Both the position numbers and the translations under genes were made by a program. 6,540 nucleotides of DNA from Methanobacteriota archaeon (GTDB lineage Archaea; Methanobacteriota; Methanobacteria; Methanobacteriales; Methanobacteriaceae), in assembly GCA_023434825.1 (NCBI GenBank), contig JAEYSH010000137.1:1-6540 (forward strand). The letters are read 5' to 3'. The notes beneath the pieces are model-generated. The model was given only the letters and a program-made list of their open reading frames with translations. It was not told the DNA's origin and searched no databases. Below, piece after piece: positions 1 through 5,815 of the stretch (position 1 is the first letter of the stretch; every line of letters begins with the position of its first letter).

Positions 1-212
1 GGTTTGGCGTGACAATTGGTTATTTCAATCCTATGAGGGAAGAATATTTTAACATAGTTTTAACTCTTGCAAGGCGACACCCTGAAATCAAACTGACAGA
101 TGAAGAACTGAGATCTGCAGCCAGTAAATGGGAAATGCGCCATGGTGGAATGTCAGGGCGTACAGCACAGCAGTTCATTGATTCATTGCTAGGATCTGCT
201 GATCTATATTGA
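1..212 (+). CDS. DUF815-type AAA+ ATPase, C-terminal end only (5' end lies left of the window)
   Basis: The plus-strand frame is open from the left edge. The GTG at position 9 is an internal valine, not a start: the codons before it read Phe-Gly, giving FGVTIGYFNP, which resembles the start of the lid region in DUF815 family ATPases. The 69 visible residues follow the family tail: a YFNIVLTLARRH helix, an acidic TDEELRSAASKWEMRHGG segment, then SGRTAQQFIDSL close to the stop. This family is an uncharacterised group of P-loop AAA+ proteins found mostly in bacteria; the ATP-binding motifs would lie outside the window. The tail is about 42% GC by hand count, against roughly one third in the genes to its right, which might mean a different history. 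It converges with the minus-strand operon. Family assignment rests on remembered motif similarity over a short stretch. Confidence 0.72.
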   Translation, partial: FGVTIGYFNPMREEYFNIVLTLARRHPEIKLTDEELRSAASKWEMRHGGMSGRTAQQFIDSLLGSADLY

Positions 213-221
213 TTTGTTTTT
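193..221 (+). terminator. Probable T-tract terminator of the DUF815 gene
   Basis: A small hairpin (GATC, loop TGCT, GATC at 193-204) lies in the last codons, and TTTGTTTTT follows directly after the TGA stop (213-221). Oligo-T tracts on the coding strand are the known core termination signal of euryarchaeal RNA polymerase. The T tract is clear; the 4-bp stem is weak and may not matter. Confidence 0.45.
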
Positions 222-470
222 AGAAAATAAGAATGCAGAAATTGGGACATTAGCTCAGATATGGTTGATGCACCAATATATTATCTGGAAGAATAAAATA
301 TTTGAAAAAGTTTAGCTAAATAAAAATTTAGCTAAATTTCCTAAAAACAATAATCAAAATAAGCACTAAAATCGAGATTCTCAGGATAATATAAATAAAT
401 AACCAGTCCATACTAATTTTTTATGAATGGAAATTATTAAATTTTATTAAATAAATAATATGAAAATCAA
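213..470. other. Convergent intergenic spacer, AT-rich, no gene seen
   Basis: This spacer separates the 3' ends of the DUF815 gene and the winged-helix gene. I find no convincing reading frame. It holds the T tract just after the DUF815 stop, a perfect inverted repeat at 311-336 (listed separately), and AT-rich filler from 337 to 470. The segment at 246-262 looks superficially like the D-arm of a tRNA but does not fold as one. Confidence 0.7.
305..336 (-). terminator. Perfect 11-bp hairpin plus T5: probable terminator of the hemD-srp19-DHH-wHTH operon
   Basis: TTTAGCTAAAT at 311-321 and ATTTAGCTAAA at 326-336 form a perfect 11-bp inverted repeat around an AAAA loop. Read on the minus strand, the stem is followed by one C and then TTTTT (309-305), the classic hairpin-plus-T layout. 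It lies about 135 bases beyond the stop of the winged-helix gene. Each arm is itself a palindrome (TTTAGCTAAA), so the same DNA could also be a tandem protein-binding site with 16-base spacing. On the plus strand only TTT follows the stem, so termination from the minus side is the better reading. Confidence 0.55.
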
Positions 471-1256
471 TTACTTCTCAACATCTTCTATGGTGTAATG
501 GATTCCTTCATCATCTAATTTTCTAGTTATACTGGCAGTCATTTTACCAACAGCCAAAATCATTACATTTAAACCTCTTTTTGATGCAGCAACTGCCGCA
601 TAAGGTGTAGCAAATTCAAAATCAGGCTTTATCATAAGTTTATCTGCCACTACTCGGGATATAGTTCCCATAATTCCAACATGATGGAAACCTCTATTAT
701 AAATTTCATTAATTCTGTCTAAGTTACAGGCTCTAGATCCTCCTTTATTAATGTTTGGAAGTCTAATTATAGTAACTTCGCCAGGTTTAAGTTCAATTGT
801 ACCTTCTAATTTAGTTAATGGAATATCTTCACCTTTAGCACTGTCTTGCAGTACTTCAGCACTTGCTGAAGAAGTTTCTTTTGTAGCATACAATGTTCCA
901 TTTTTCATTTTAAGCCAAACTTTCTCTCCTTCTTTTACATCTTCTTCAGCAATAGCAGGCCATACTGATTTATAAGTATTCATTGTTTCTACTACTTCAT
1001 CAGCATACTTTCTAAGGTCAAAAGCTTCCTTTTTGAGTTTTTCAATACCTCTTTTAGTTATATGATAACGTACAGTATCTTCCCTTATTTCTACAAAACC
1101 TTCGTCAGTTAAACTTTTAATGTTTTCTGAAACTGCTTGTATGGTTATTCCAAGTTTTTCAGCTATATCTTTTTGACGCAGATGAGGTTGGTTCTTTGCA
1201 ATCTCAGCTAAGATTTGAAAACGAGTAAGTTCACCCTTCTTTTTGAAAAATTTCAT
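471..1256 (-). CDS. Winged-helix transcriptional regulator with uncharacterised archaeal C-terminal domain
   Basis: The 261-residue protein begins with a MarR-like winged helix-turn-helix (about residues 10-72): helix TRFQILAEIAKNQ, then LRQKDIAEKLGI, recognition helix TIQAVSENIKSLTDEG (38-53), and a beta wing VEIREDTVRYHITKRG. A charged linker helix follows (73-95). The remaining 160 or so residues match no domain whose function I know. They hold a strand-rich middle (about 110-168) and an alpha/beta C-terminal part with GFHHVGIMGT (189-198), ATPYAAVAASKRGLNVMILA (216-235) and a Gly-rich turn, which could bind a ligand. There is no membrane segment or cysteine cluster (one Cys, residue 177). 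ATG is chosen because GAGGT precedes it by 5 bases. It is the last gene of the operon, 11 bases after the DHH nuclease gene. DNA binding is well supported; target and effector are unknown. Confidence 0.85.
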   Translation of the reverse strand: MKFFKKKGELTRFQILAEIAKNQPHLRQKDIAEKLGITIQAVSENIKSLTDEGFVEIREDTVRYHITKRGIEKLKKEAFDLRKYADEVVETMNTYKSVWPAIAEEDVKEGEKVWLKMKNGTLYATKETSSASAEVLQDSAKGEDIPLTKLEGTIELKPGEVTIIRLPNINKGGSRACNLDRINEIYNRGFHHVGIMGTISRVVADKLMIKPDFEFATPYAAVAASKRGLNVMILAVGKMTASITRKLDDEGIHYTIEDVEK

Positions 1257-1261
1257 AATAA

Positions 1262-1266
1262 ACCTC
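1262..1266 (-). promoter_or_regulatory. Ribosome-binding site of the winged-helix gene, abutting the upstream stop codon
   Basis: On the minus strand the DHH gene ends TAA, then A, then GAGGT, then 5 bases and the ATG. The site is therefore placed for a ribosome finishing the nuclease gene to restart on the regulator, supporting one mRNA for both. Confidence 0.7.
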
Positions 1267-1267
1267 T

Positions 1268-2677
1268 TTAAACTACTCCATTTAAGTATTCGTCAAATGT
1301 TTGAAGGAATTTATCCATATTATCCTGTGGAATGTAAGCACCGCATGCAACGGAATGCCCTCCTCCATTTCCTCCTAATTTACCAGCTACTTTACGGATA
1401 ATATTTCCAAAATGTATTCCATCGTAGGCTAAAAGACGTGAACATCTTAAAGACACTTTTATTCCTTCGTTTTCTCCATTAACTGGTGTAAAACCAATAA
1501 TTGGCTTTCTCCAATCTCCATAACTTAAAATCATCCCTGCAACTGTTCCAATTACTTCGCTTTTTATTTCGCTTCCTTCAAAATACTGGAGATTTTTCAT
1601 CTGTATGATTCTATCTTCTCCACGTACCCAGTCCATCTTTTTAGCAAGATAAATTCGGTGTTCCTTTGTAAGATATTCCATTTCATCCAGATCGGAGCCT
1701 TTATTACCTTTAAGTACTTTAAAAGCTATGTCTGGATTATTATGGCGACTGCATGCATTAACCGCAGTGGAAAACTCACTGGCATCTCTAAGTGAGGTAT
1801 ATTTTTCTTGATCTAAAAATTCGTAATATTCTCCAGCAATCAGTTTAGGAACGTGTTTTATATATTTTTTTGGCACTTCACGGCTTAGCATTTTCACTAA
1901 TTCTGAAAATATTTTGCCCTTCTCTTCAGTACTTAAATCTGTTAAAGCACGTGATTTTTTACCTTTTTTAGTTGGAATATCCAGATCTTTAAGCATTTGA
2001 ATACATTCATTTCTATTATTAGTAATGGGAAGATTTACATCTCCAAAATAGGAAAGGGCAATGAATATTGGCCTTGTTTGTCTTCCATATATTGAAAGAT
2101 CGTTACCTGATGATACTAGATTATGTTTTATACTGTCTGTTAAAATGCTTTTATTTAAGCCCACTAATTTACCAGTTAAACTGTTTTGCATATCTCCAAC
2201 AGCGCTTAAAACACCTAACCAACTTAAATCGTAAAAACCAAAGGTTCTTGAAAGTAAATATGACATTCCTCCACCAGAAATTTCATATGAGCCATCTAAA
2301 TTATAATAGTGGGGATTTAATTCTAAAAATTTACCTGAAACATGGTTATCATAAATCATAGGCCTTAACGGGGGGTGATGGTCTAAAATAAGTATTTTTG
2401 ATGATGAATTGCCTAATTTGTCCACATTCTGGCCAGATCCAAGATCAGAGAAAATAGTTAGTTCATTTTCGATCTCAATGTTGTCAATTTTATCCAGGGT
2501 AACGAATTCCACATGGTTTTCTATTTCCAGTTTATCAAGCATTAGCGATAATATTGAACCGGCTGATATTCCATCACAGTCAATATGGCTGTATATTTTG
2601 ACATCTTCAGCTTCTTTGACCATATCATGCGCTTTTGAATACGCTTTTTTCATTAGTTCGTACTTTGCGCTGTCCAT
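1268..2677 (-). CDS. DHH-family single-strand exonuclease, archaeal RecJ/GAN type
   Basis: The 469-residue protein has the full set of DHH phosphoesterase motifs that bind two metal ions: HIDCDG (31-36), FSDLGSG with Asp78, LDHHPP with Asp99-His100-His101, and SAVGDMQ with Asp162. The far C-terminus has the DHHA1 motif GGNGGGHSVACG (435-446), which grips nucleic acid. LRDASEFSTAVNACSR (296-311) is typical of the archaeal GAN/RecJ group, relatives of eukaryotic Cdc45 that associate with the GINS complex in Thermococcales. The family degrades single-stranded DNA, or RNA in some members, and is tied to replication and repair. Length and motifs look complete. ATG follows GGAGT by 6 bases. It lies 73 bases after srp19 and 11 before the winged-helix gene. 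Which RecJ paralogue this is, and its polarity, cannot be told from sequence alone. Confidence 0.93.
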   Translation of the reverse strand: MDSAKYELMKKAYSKAHDMVKEAEDVKIYSHIDCDGISAGSILSLMLDKLEIENHVEFVTLDKIDNIEIENELTIFSDLGSGQNVDKLGNSSSKILILDHHPPLRPMIYDNHVSGKFLELNPHYYNLDGSYEISGGGMSYLLSRTFGFYDLSWLGVLSAVGDMQNSLTGKLVGLNKSILTDSIKHNLVSSGNDLSIYGRQTRPIFIALSYFGDVNLPITNNRNECIQMLKDLDIPTKKGKKSRALTDLSTEEKGKIFSELVKMLSREVPKKYIKHVPKLIAGEYYEFLDQEKYTSLRDASEFSTAVNACSRHNNPDIAFKVLKGNKGSDLDEMEYLTKEHRIYLAKKMDWVRGEDRIIQMKNLQYFEGSEIKSEVIGTVAGMILSYGDWRKPIIGFTPVNGENEGIKVSLRCSRLLAYDGIHFGNIIRKVAGKLGGNGGGHSVACGAYIPQDNMDKFLQTFDEYLNGVV

Positions 2678-2750
2678 TTACTTACTCCATGATCCTAAAA
2701 TTTTAAAATGATTTATTTAATGAAATTGAGATTGATAAATAATTTAAAGT
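2678..2750 (-). other. srp19-DHH intergenic gap without a clear terminator
   Basis: This 73-base AT-rich gap is the longest inside the hemD-to-wHTH run. The only stem I find (ATTTAT at 2711-2716 with ATAAAT at 2735-2740) is short, has an 18-base loop and no T5 tract after it. It contains TTTTAAAATTTTAG-like sequence but no convincing TATA box. Read-through from srp19 is the simpler reading, with an internal promoter possible. Confidence 0.4.
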
Positions 2751-3023
2751 TTATGACCTCATTCCCTTTATCATGTTGCTTATTTTTATAAGAAGTTCCC
2801 TTTTAGGAATATTTTTATCAACAATAACTCTTCCAGATGATTCCCACCATGATCTTGAGTAAGATTTATTATTTTCAACTTTTGGATTAAGATTGAGCTT
2901 TTTAGCAGCATTGGATATTTCCCTTAATTTAGGAGATGGAACGCCATCTTTTCTGGATATCTTTCTTCCATCTTTTTTTGTTTTCTCTGAATCAATATAA
3001 ACTGGCCATATAATAGTTTCCAT
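2751..3023 (-). CDS. srp19: Signal recognition particle 19 kDa protein (SRP19)
   Basis: SRP19 binds the tips of helices 6 and 8 of the SRP (7S) RNA in the cytoplasm and shapes the RNA so that SRP54 can bind; the particle then directs membrane and secreted proteins to the translocon. The 90-residue product has the family signature in order: IIWPVYID (4-11), GRKISRKDGV (19-28), SPKLREI (30-36), YSRSWWESSGRVIV (55-68), and a basic C-terminus. The length is right for archaeal SRP19, which lacks the longer eukaryotic tail. ATG is 6 bases after GAGGT. The gene follows hemD with only 9 bases between stop and start. Nothing appears broken. SRP54 and the 7S RNA gene are not in the window. Confidence 0.95.
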   Translation of the reverse strand: METIIWPVYIDSEKTKKDGRKISRKDGVPSPKLREISNAAKKLNLNPKVENNKSYSRSWWESSGRVIVDKNIPKRELLIKISNMIKGMRS

Positions 3024-3029
3024 GATAAA

Positions 3030-3034
3030 ACCTC
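3030..3034 (-). promoter_or_regulatory. srp19 ribosome-binding site overlapping the hemD stop codon
   Basis: On the minus strand the sequence reads AATGAGGTTTTATCATG: the GA of the hemD TGA stop is also the start of the GAGGT site for srp19. Such overlap is typical of translational coupling and argues that hemD and srp19 share an mRNA. Confidence 0.75.
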
Positions 3035-3812
3035 ATTGATTATCCATTACTTCCTCTAATTTATCCAGCATATCCTTAAAAGTGTAAACATCAGGCATAA
3101 CAGGGTCAATTTCATATGCATCCAGAACTTTTTTGGTAATAGGGCCAATTGCAGCGACTAATACTTCTTTATTCTGCATAATATCTATGATTTCTCCTTT
3201 ATCATTATCTTTTGCGATTTTAATAAGATTTTTAACAGTTAAAGGACTTGTAAACATTATAACGTCAATATCACGGTTTAATATATCATCGATAAGTTCA
3301 TAAATCTTTGATTTATCGTCAGGCATCTCTGATTTATAGGCATCAGCAAGAATAACTTCTGCACCTCTATCTTCAAGTCCATGGGGAAGAGTATATCGTG
3401 CAACAATTGTCCTTGGAAGCCCTATTTTCATCCCTTCAACATTAAATTGTTTAAAGGCTTCAAGTAACCCTTCTGCAGTGTAATTTTCAGGTATCAAATC
3501 TATATTAACGCCGTATTTTTCTAAAGGTTCTGCCGTTTTTGGTCCAATAACTGCAACTTTTAAATCTGGTGCATTATCCAGGTTACAGTACTTAAAGAAT
3601 GACTCAATGGCTCGGGGTGATGTGAAAACAAGCCAATCTAGCTCATGTAGTATTTTACATAAATTAATCATTTCTTCAGGTTTTGAATCTTTAAGTTCAA
3701 TTGTAGGTGTTACAATTGGAATTGCACCATAAGATTTTACCATTTCAACTGAATCTTGAGCCCTTTCAGCAGGTCGGGTTATAACAATTTTTTTACCTTC
3801 TAAACCTTTCAT
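3033..3812 (-). CDS. hemD: Uroporphyrinogen-III synthase (HemD)
   Basis: HemD closes and inverts ring D of hydroxymethylbilane to give uroporphyrinogen III, the last common precursor of heme, siroheme, cobamides and F430. The 259-residue protein shows the loosely conserved two-domain pattern: KKIVITRPAE (7-16), DWLVFTSPRAIESFF (59-73), VAVIGPKTAEPL (86-97), NYTAEGLLEAF (110-120), then a second half with GLPRTIVARYTLPHGLEDRG (131-150), VIMFTSPLTVKNL (184-196) and VAAIGPITKKVL (219-230). The paired TSP and IGP motifs mark the two similar domains. ATG follows GAGGT by 6 bases. It is the first gene of the four-gene run and is separated from cobA by a very AT-rich spacer with its own probable terminator and promoter, so the two tetrapyrrole genes are neighbours but probably not on one transcript. 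Confidence 0.93.
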   Translation of the reverse strand: MKGLEGKKIVITRPAERAQDSVEMVKSYGAIPIVTPTIELKDSKPEEMINLCKILHELDWLVFTSPRAIESFFKYCNLDNAPDLKVAVIGPKTAEPLEKYGVNIDLIPENYTAEGLLEAFKQFNVEGMKIGLPRTIVARYTLPHGLEDRGAEVILADAYKSEMPDDKSKIYELIDDILNRDIDVIMFTSPLTVKNLIKIAKDNDKGEIIDIMQNKEVLVAAIGPITKKVLDAYEIDPVMPDVYTFKDMLDKLEEVMDNQ

Positions 3813-3893
3813 AATTAAACCTCTACTGAATTAAACTATATTCTTTATATTTTAATAATGTATCTTATTTAGTTTAATTACACTGATTATAAT

Positions 3894-3901
3894 GATATAA
3901 A
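3894..3901 (-). promoter_or_regulatory. hemD: Candidate TATA box (TTTATATC) for the hemD-led operon
   Basis: On the minus strand TTTATATC is close to the archaeal box A consensus and is preceded by TTAAAG, a possible purine-rich BRE. An archaeal start site is expected about 22-27 bases downstream, near 3867-3872, leaving a leader of roughly 55-60 bases before the hemD ATG. It lies immediately past the T tract of the cobA terminator. The surrounding spacer is about 10% GC, so chance TATA-like matches are common. Confidence 0.42.
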
Positions 3902-3904
3902 CTT

Positions 3905-3955
3905 TAAAATAAAAATAAAATGATTAATTTAAATTATATCTAAAAAATTAATCAT
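3905..3955 (-). terminator. Hairpin plus T-rich tract ending cobA; stem contains the cobA stop codon
   Basis: ATGATTAATTT at 3920-3930 and AAATTAATCAT at 3945-3955 form a perfect 11-bp inverted repeat around a 14-base loop. On the minus strand the stem is followed directly by TTTATTTTTATTTTA (3919-3905). The 5' arm covers the last codons and stop (3948-3950) of cobA. A second run of six T sits in the loop side just after the stop. The structure is well placed to separate cobA from hemD transcription. Confidence 0.65.
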
Positions 3956-4661
3956 CAATTTGCTTTATTTCTTTAAAAACATCTACCACATGTCCTATAA
4001 CTACTAATGCTGGTGGTTTGATGTCTTTCTCATTGATATTCGAAAGAGTACCGGTTATTATCCTTTCATTTTTCAATGTACCGTTTTCAATAACACATAC
4101 CGGAGTTTCTGGATCTTTATATTTCATTATTTCAGCAGTATTTTCAGCTAAATTACCAATACCCATAAGTATAATGATTGTATCTGCAGTAAAATCCCAT
4201 TTTACTTGTTTTGATTCTTTTGTTGGGTCTTCATGTCCGGTAACAAATGTAACTGAAGTAGCAACACCTCTATGGGTTACTGGAAGTCCTATTGTTGTTG
4301 GAACACCAATTGCGGAAGTTACACCGGGAATTAACTTAAATTCGAGCCCTTCTTCAGCAAGAGCAAGCATTTCTTCTCCTCCTCTTCCGAATATAAAGGG
4401 ATCTCCTCCTTTAAGTCTTACAACAACATCATTTTCTTTAGCTTCTTTTACCAGGATTTCATTTATTTCTGGTTGGGTTTTAGAATGATGTCCTGCTTGT
4501 TTACCTACATAAATGAGTTTTGCACCTTCTGCATGATTTAGAATTTCTTCATTAGCAAGTTTATCGTATAATACAACATCTGCTTCATTTAATGCATTAA
4601 CTGCTTTTAGTGTGATTAATTCGGGATCACCAGGTCCTGCGCCTACTAAATAAACTACCAT
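3948..4661 (-). CDS. cobA: Uroporphyrinogen-III C-methyltransferase (SUMT, CobA)
   Basis: This enzyme uses two S-adenosylmethionine molecules to methylate C-2 and C-7 of uroporphyrinogen III, giving precorrin-2, the entry to cobamide, siroheme and F430 synthesis. The 237-residue protein carries all main tetrapyrrole-methylase motifs: YLVGAGPGDPELITLKA (4-20), VVLYDKL (29-35), VVRLKGGDPFIFGRGGEE (79-96), IPGVTSAIGVPTTIGLPVTH (111-130), RGVATSVTFVTGHE (131-144) and PPALVVIGHVV (216-226). GGDPFxFGRGGEE is specific to SUMT within the family. It is the stand-alone form; the N-terminal dehydrogenase/ferrochelatase part of CysG is absent. ATG follows GGTGA by 4 bases, and the second motif residue lies so near the N-terminus that no upstream start is needed. 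It appears to be a single-gene unit between the purQ terminator and its own. Confidence 0.96.
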   Translation of the reverse strand: MVVYLVGAGPGDPELITLKAVNALNEADVVLYDKLANEEILNHAEGAKLIYVGKQAGHHSKTQPEINEILVKEAKENDVVVRLKGGDPFIFGRGGEEMLALAEEGLEFKLIPGVTSAIGVPTTIGLPVTHRGVATSVTFVTGHEDPTKESKQVKWDFTADTIIILMGIGNLAENTAEIMKYKDPETPVCVIENGTLKNERIITGTLSNINEKDIKPPALVVIGHVVDVFKEIKQIDD

Positions 4662-4683
4662 GTATTCACCGTTTAATTTGTAA

Positions 4684-4704
4684 AAAAATATTCAAAATAT
4701 TTTT
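4684..4704 (-). promoter_or_regulatory. cobA: AT-only 9-bp palindrome upstream of cobA, possible promoter or operator
   Basis: AAAAATATT (4684-4692), CAA, AATATTTTT (4696-4704) is a perfect inverted repeat ending 22 bases before the cobA start codon. It is the only TATA-like sequence between the purQ terminator and cobA, so a TATA box overlapping a dyad is possible, giving a short leader. In DNA this AT-rich, chance symmetry is a serious alternative. Confidence 0.28.
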
Positions 4705-4716
4705 GATTTTGGACGT

Positions 4717-4740
4717 AAAAATTATTAAATAAATTAATAA
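4717..4740 (-). terminator. Hairpin plus T5 terminator after purQ
   Basis: On the minus strand TTATTAA (4740-4734), loop TTTAT, TTAATAA (4728-4722) form a perfect 7-bp stem followed directly by TTTTT (4721-4717). It begins 20 bases after the purQ stop and would end the purS-purQ transcript before cobA. The stem is AT-only and hence weak, but archaeal termination depends chiefly on the T tract. Confidence 0.55.
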
Positions 4741-4760
4741 ATAATTCTTTTAAGTCATTT

Positions 4761-5417
4761 TCAGGATTTAAATTTAACTATTCCTTTAAAGAACTTCAAT
4801 CCGTCATCAGAACCTAAAACTGCTTCTGAAGCTCTTTCTGGATGTGGCATAACTGCACATATAAAGCCTGTTTCATCACAAACACCAGTTATACCTTCCA
4901 TTGAACCGTTAGGATTTTTCCCTTCAAATTGGAGTACAATCTGGTCTTGATCATGAAGTTTTTCTATTTCTTCAGTATAGTATCTGCCTTCAGCATGAGC
5001 TATAGGCATTGTTATAATTTCTCCTTTTTTATAAAGGCTTGTAAATGGAGTTCTTGTGGTTGTAACTTTCATCTCCGCACTTTCACAGATGAATTTAGCA
5101 TCTTTATTGTTTGTAAATACTCCCGGCACCAATCCTACTTCTCCTAAAATTTGAGCGCCGTTACAAATACCAAGAACTGGTTTTTCTTCCTTAACAACTT
5201 CTTTTATTCCCTCAATAACGGGAGTTATACTTGCTATTGCTCCTGCTCTTAGATAATCCCCATATGAAAACCCGCCGGGAATAACAATAGCATCGAATTT
5301 GGTTAAATCTTCTTGATTCCACCAAACATAATCTGGTTCTCCACCTGCAAGTTCTAGAGCGTGGTATACGTCTCTATCACAGTTTGAACCTGGAAAACGT
5401 ATGATTCCAACTTTCAT
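4761..5417 (-). CDS. purQ: Phosphoribosylformylglycinamidine synthase glutaminase subunit (PurQ)
   Basis: PurQ releases ammonia from glutamine and passes it to PurL, which converts FGAR to FGAM in step four of purine synthesis. The 218-residue protein is a class I glutamine amidotransferase: start MKVGIIRFPGSNCDRD, oxyanion/strand motif VIPGGFSYGDYLRAGA (45-60), nucleophile Cys85 in LGICNGAQIL (82-91), AHAEGRYY (140-147), and the catalytic His192 and Glu194 in PHPERA. It is the small stand-alone form used with PurS and a short PurL, not the fused long PurL of proteobacteria. ATG follows GAGGA by 6 bases; another ATG 13 bases upstream is out of frame. It lies 17 bases after purS, with a terminator beyond. 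PurL is not in the window. All catalytic residues are present. Confidence 0.97.
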   Translation of the reverse strand: MKVGIIRFPGSNCDRDVYHALELAGGEPDYVWWNQEDLTKFDAIVIPGGFSYGDYLRAGAIASITPVIEGIKEVVKEEKPVLGICNGAQILGEVGLVPGVFTNNKDAKFICESAEMKVTTTRTPFTSLYKKGEIITMPIAHAEGRYYTEEIEKLHDQDQIVLQFEGKNPNGSMEGITGVCDETGFICAVMPHPERASEAVLGSDDGLKFFKGIVKFKS

Positions 5418-5434
5418 TATTTTTCCTCATGAAT

Positions 5435-5689
5435 TTAGTTATTATTTGGAGCTATTTTTATTTCGTAATCGTGAATTACTGGATTGCAGAGAAGTCTCTG
5501 ACACATATCGTCTACTTCTTCTTTTGCCAGTTGTTCGTTCTTTTCATCGATTGTAAATTTAATTATTTCAATAGTATCAGTTCCTTCAACTTCGTATCCT
5601 AAAAGCGCAAGTGCCCTTTGGATGGTAGAAGCTTCTGGATTTAACATACCTTTTTTAAGGCTAATTTTAACTTCAGCATCGTATTTCAT
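5435..5689 (-). CDS. purS: Phosphoribosylformylglycinamidine synthase subunit PurS
   Basis: PurS is a small structural subunit that joins PurQ to PurL in the FGAM synthase complex and helps ammonia pass between them; it has no active site of its own. The 84-residue product has the family pattern: YDAEVKISLKKGMLNPEAST (3-22), IQRALALLGYE (23-33), and near the end CQRLLCNPVIHDYEIKI (63-79). The length is typical. ATG follows GGTGA by 4 bases. It is the first gene of a two-gene unit with purQ and is separated from purC by 131 bases holding a probable purC terminator. Its pairing with purQ on one transcript would help equal supply of two parts of one complex. Confidence 0.95.
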   Translation of the reverse strand: MKYDAEVKISLKKGMLNPEASTIQRALALLGYEVEGTDTIEIIKFTIDEKNEQLAKEEVDDMCQRLLCNPVIHDYEIKIAPNNN

Positions 5690-5738
5690 GTTATCACCAA
5701 AATAATAAATTTAATAAATAAATGTTATTTTTATGTTC

Positions 5739-5754
5739 ATAGATTATTGTCTAT
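5739..5754 (-). promoter_or_regulatory. purS: Dyad ATAGA-N6-TCTAT upstream of purS, candidate operator or promoter region
   Basis: ATAGA (5739-5743) and TCTAT (5750-5754) form a short dyad 50 bases before the purS start, overlapping a minus-strand TATA-like AAGTATAG. A repressor site touching a TATA box is a common archaeal layout. The dyad is only 5 bp per arm, so this is a weak candidate. Confidence 0.22.
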
Positions 5755-5792
5755 ACTTATTAATTTTACTCAAATTTTTATCTAAATATTAT

Positions 5793-5815
5793 AAAAATAT
5801 TGGTTTAACCTAATA
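5793..5815 (-). terminator. Hairpin plus T5 terminator after purC
   Basis: On the minus strand TATTAGGTT (5815-5807), loop, ACCAATA (5804-5798) pairs as GGT/ACC plus TATT/AATA with one bulged A, and is followed directly by TTTTT (5797-5793). It starts 5 bases after the purC stop. This is the only one of the terminators here with two G-C pairs flanked by an otherwise AT stem. It could be a true end of the purC transcript or a partial block before purS-purQ. Confidence 0.55.

Noticed and set aside
244..290. Possible tRNA or tRNA fragment (GGGACATTAGCTCAG followed by GGTTGATGC)
   Set aside because: The start resembles an acceptor and D-arm, but the D-stem pairs only two of four bases, the anticodon stem about three, and no T-arm (GTTCGA-like) follows.
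444..456. TTATTAAATAAAT shared with 4722-4734, and nearly with 5711-5723
   Set aside because: A 13-base match made only of A and T is expected by chance in spacers this AT-rich. At 4722-4740 it is explained by the terminator stem, while at 444-456 no matching stem plus T tract forms.
2409..2711. Plus-strand open frame of 100 codons (with a similar one at 2068-2361)
   Set aside because: Both are antisense to the DHH nuclease and show no recognisable domain or ribosome site.
3813..3947. Riboswitch (for example cobalamin-type) before hemD
   Set aside because: The leader is about 10% GC and too short, with none of the conserved GC-rich elements of known riboswitches.
4018..4488. Plus-strand open frame of 156 codons
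   Set aside because: It is wholly antisense to cobA, whose motifs are unmistakable, and its product has the low-complexity Ser/Ile/Val makeup of a mirror frame.
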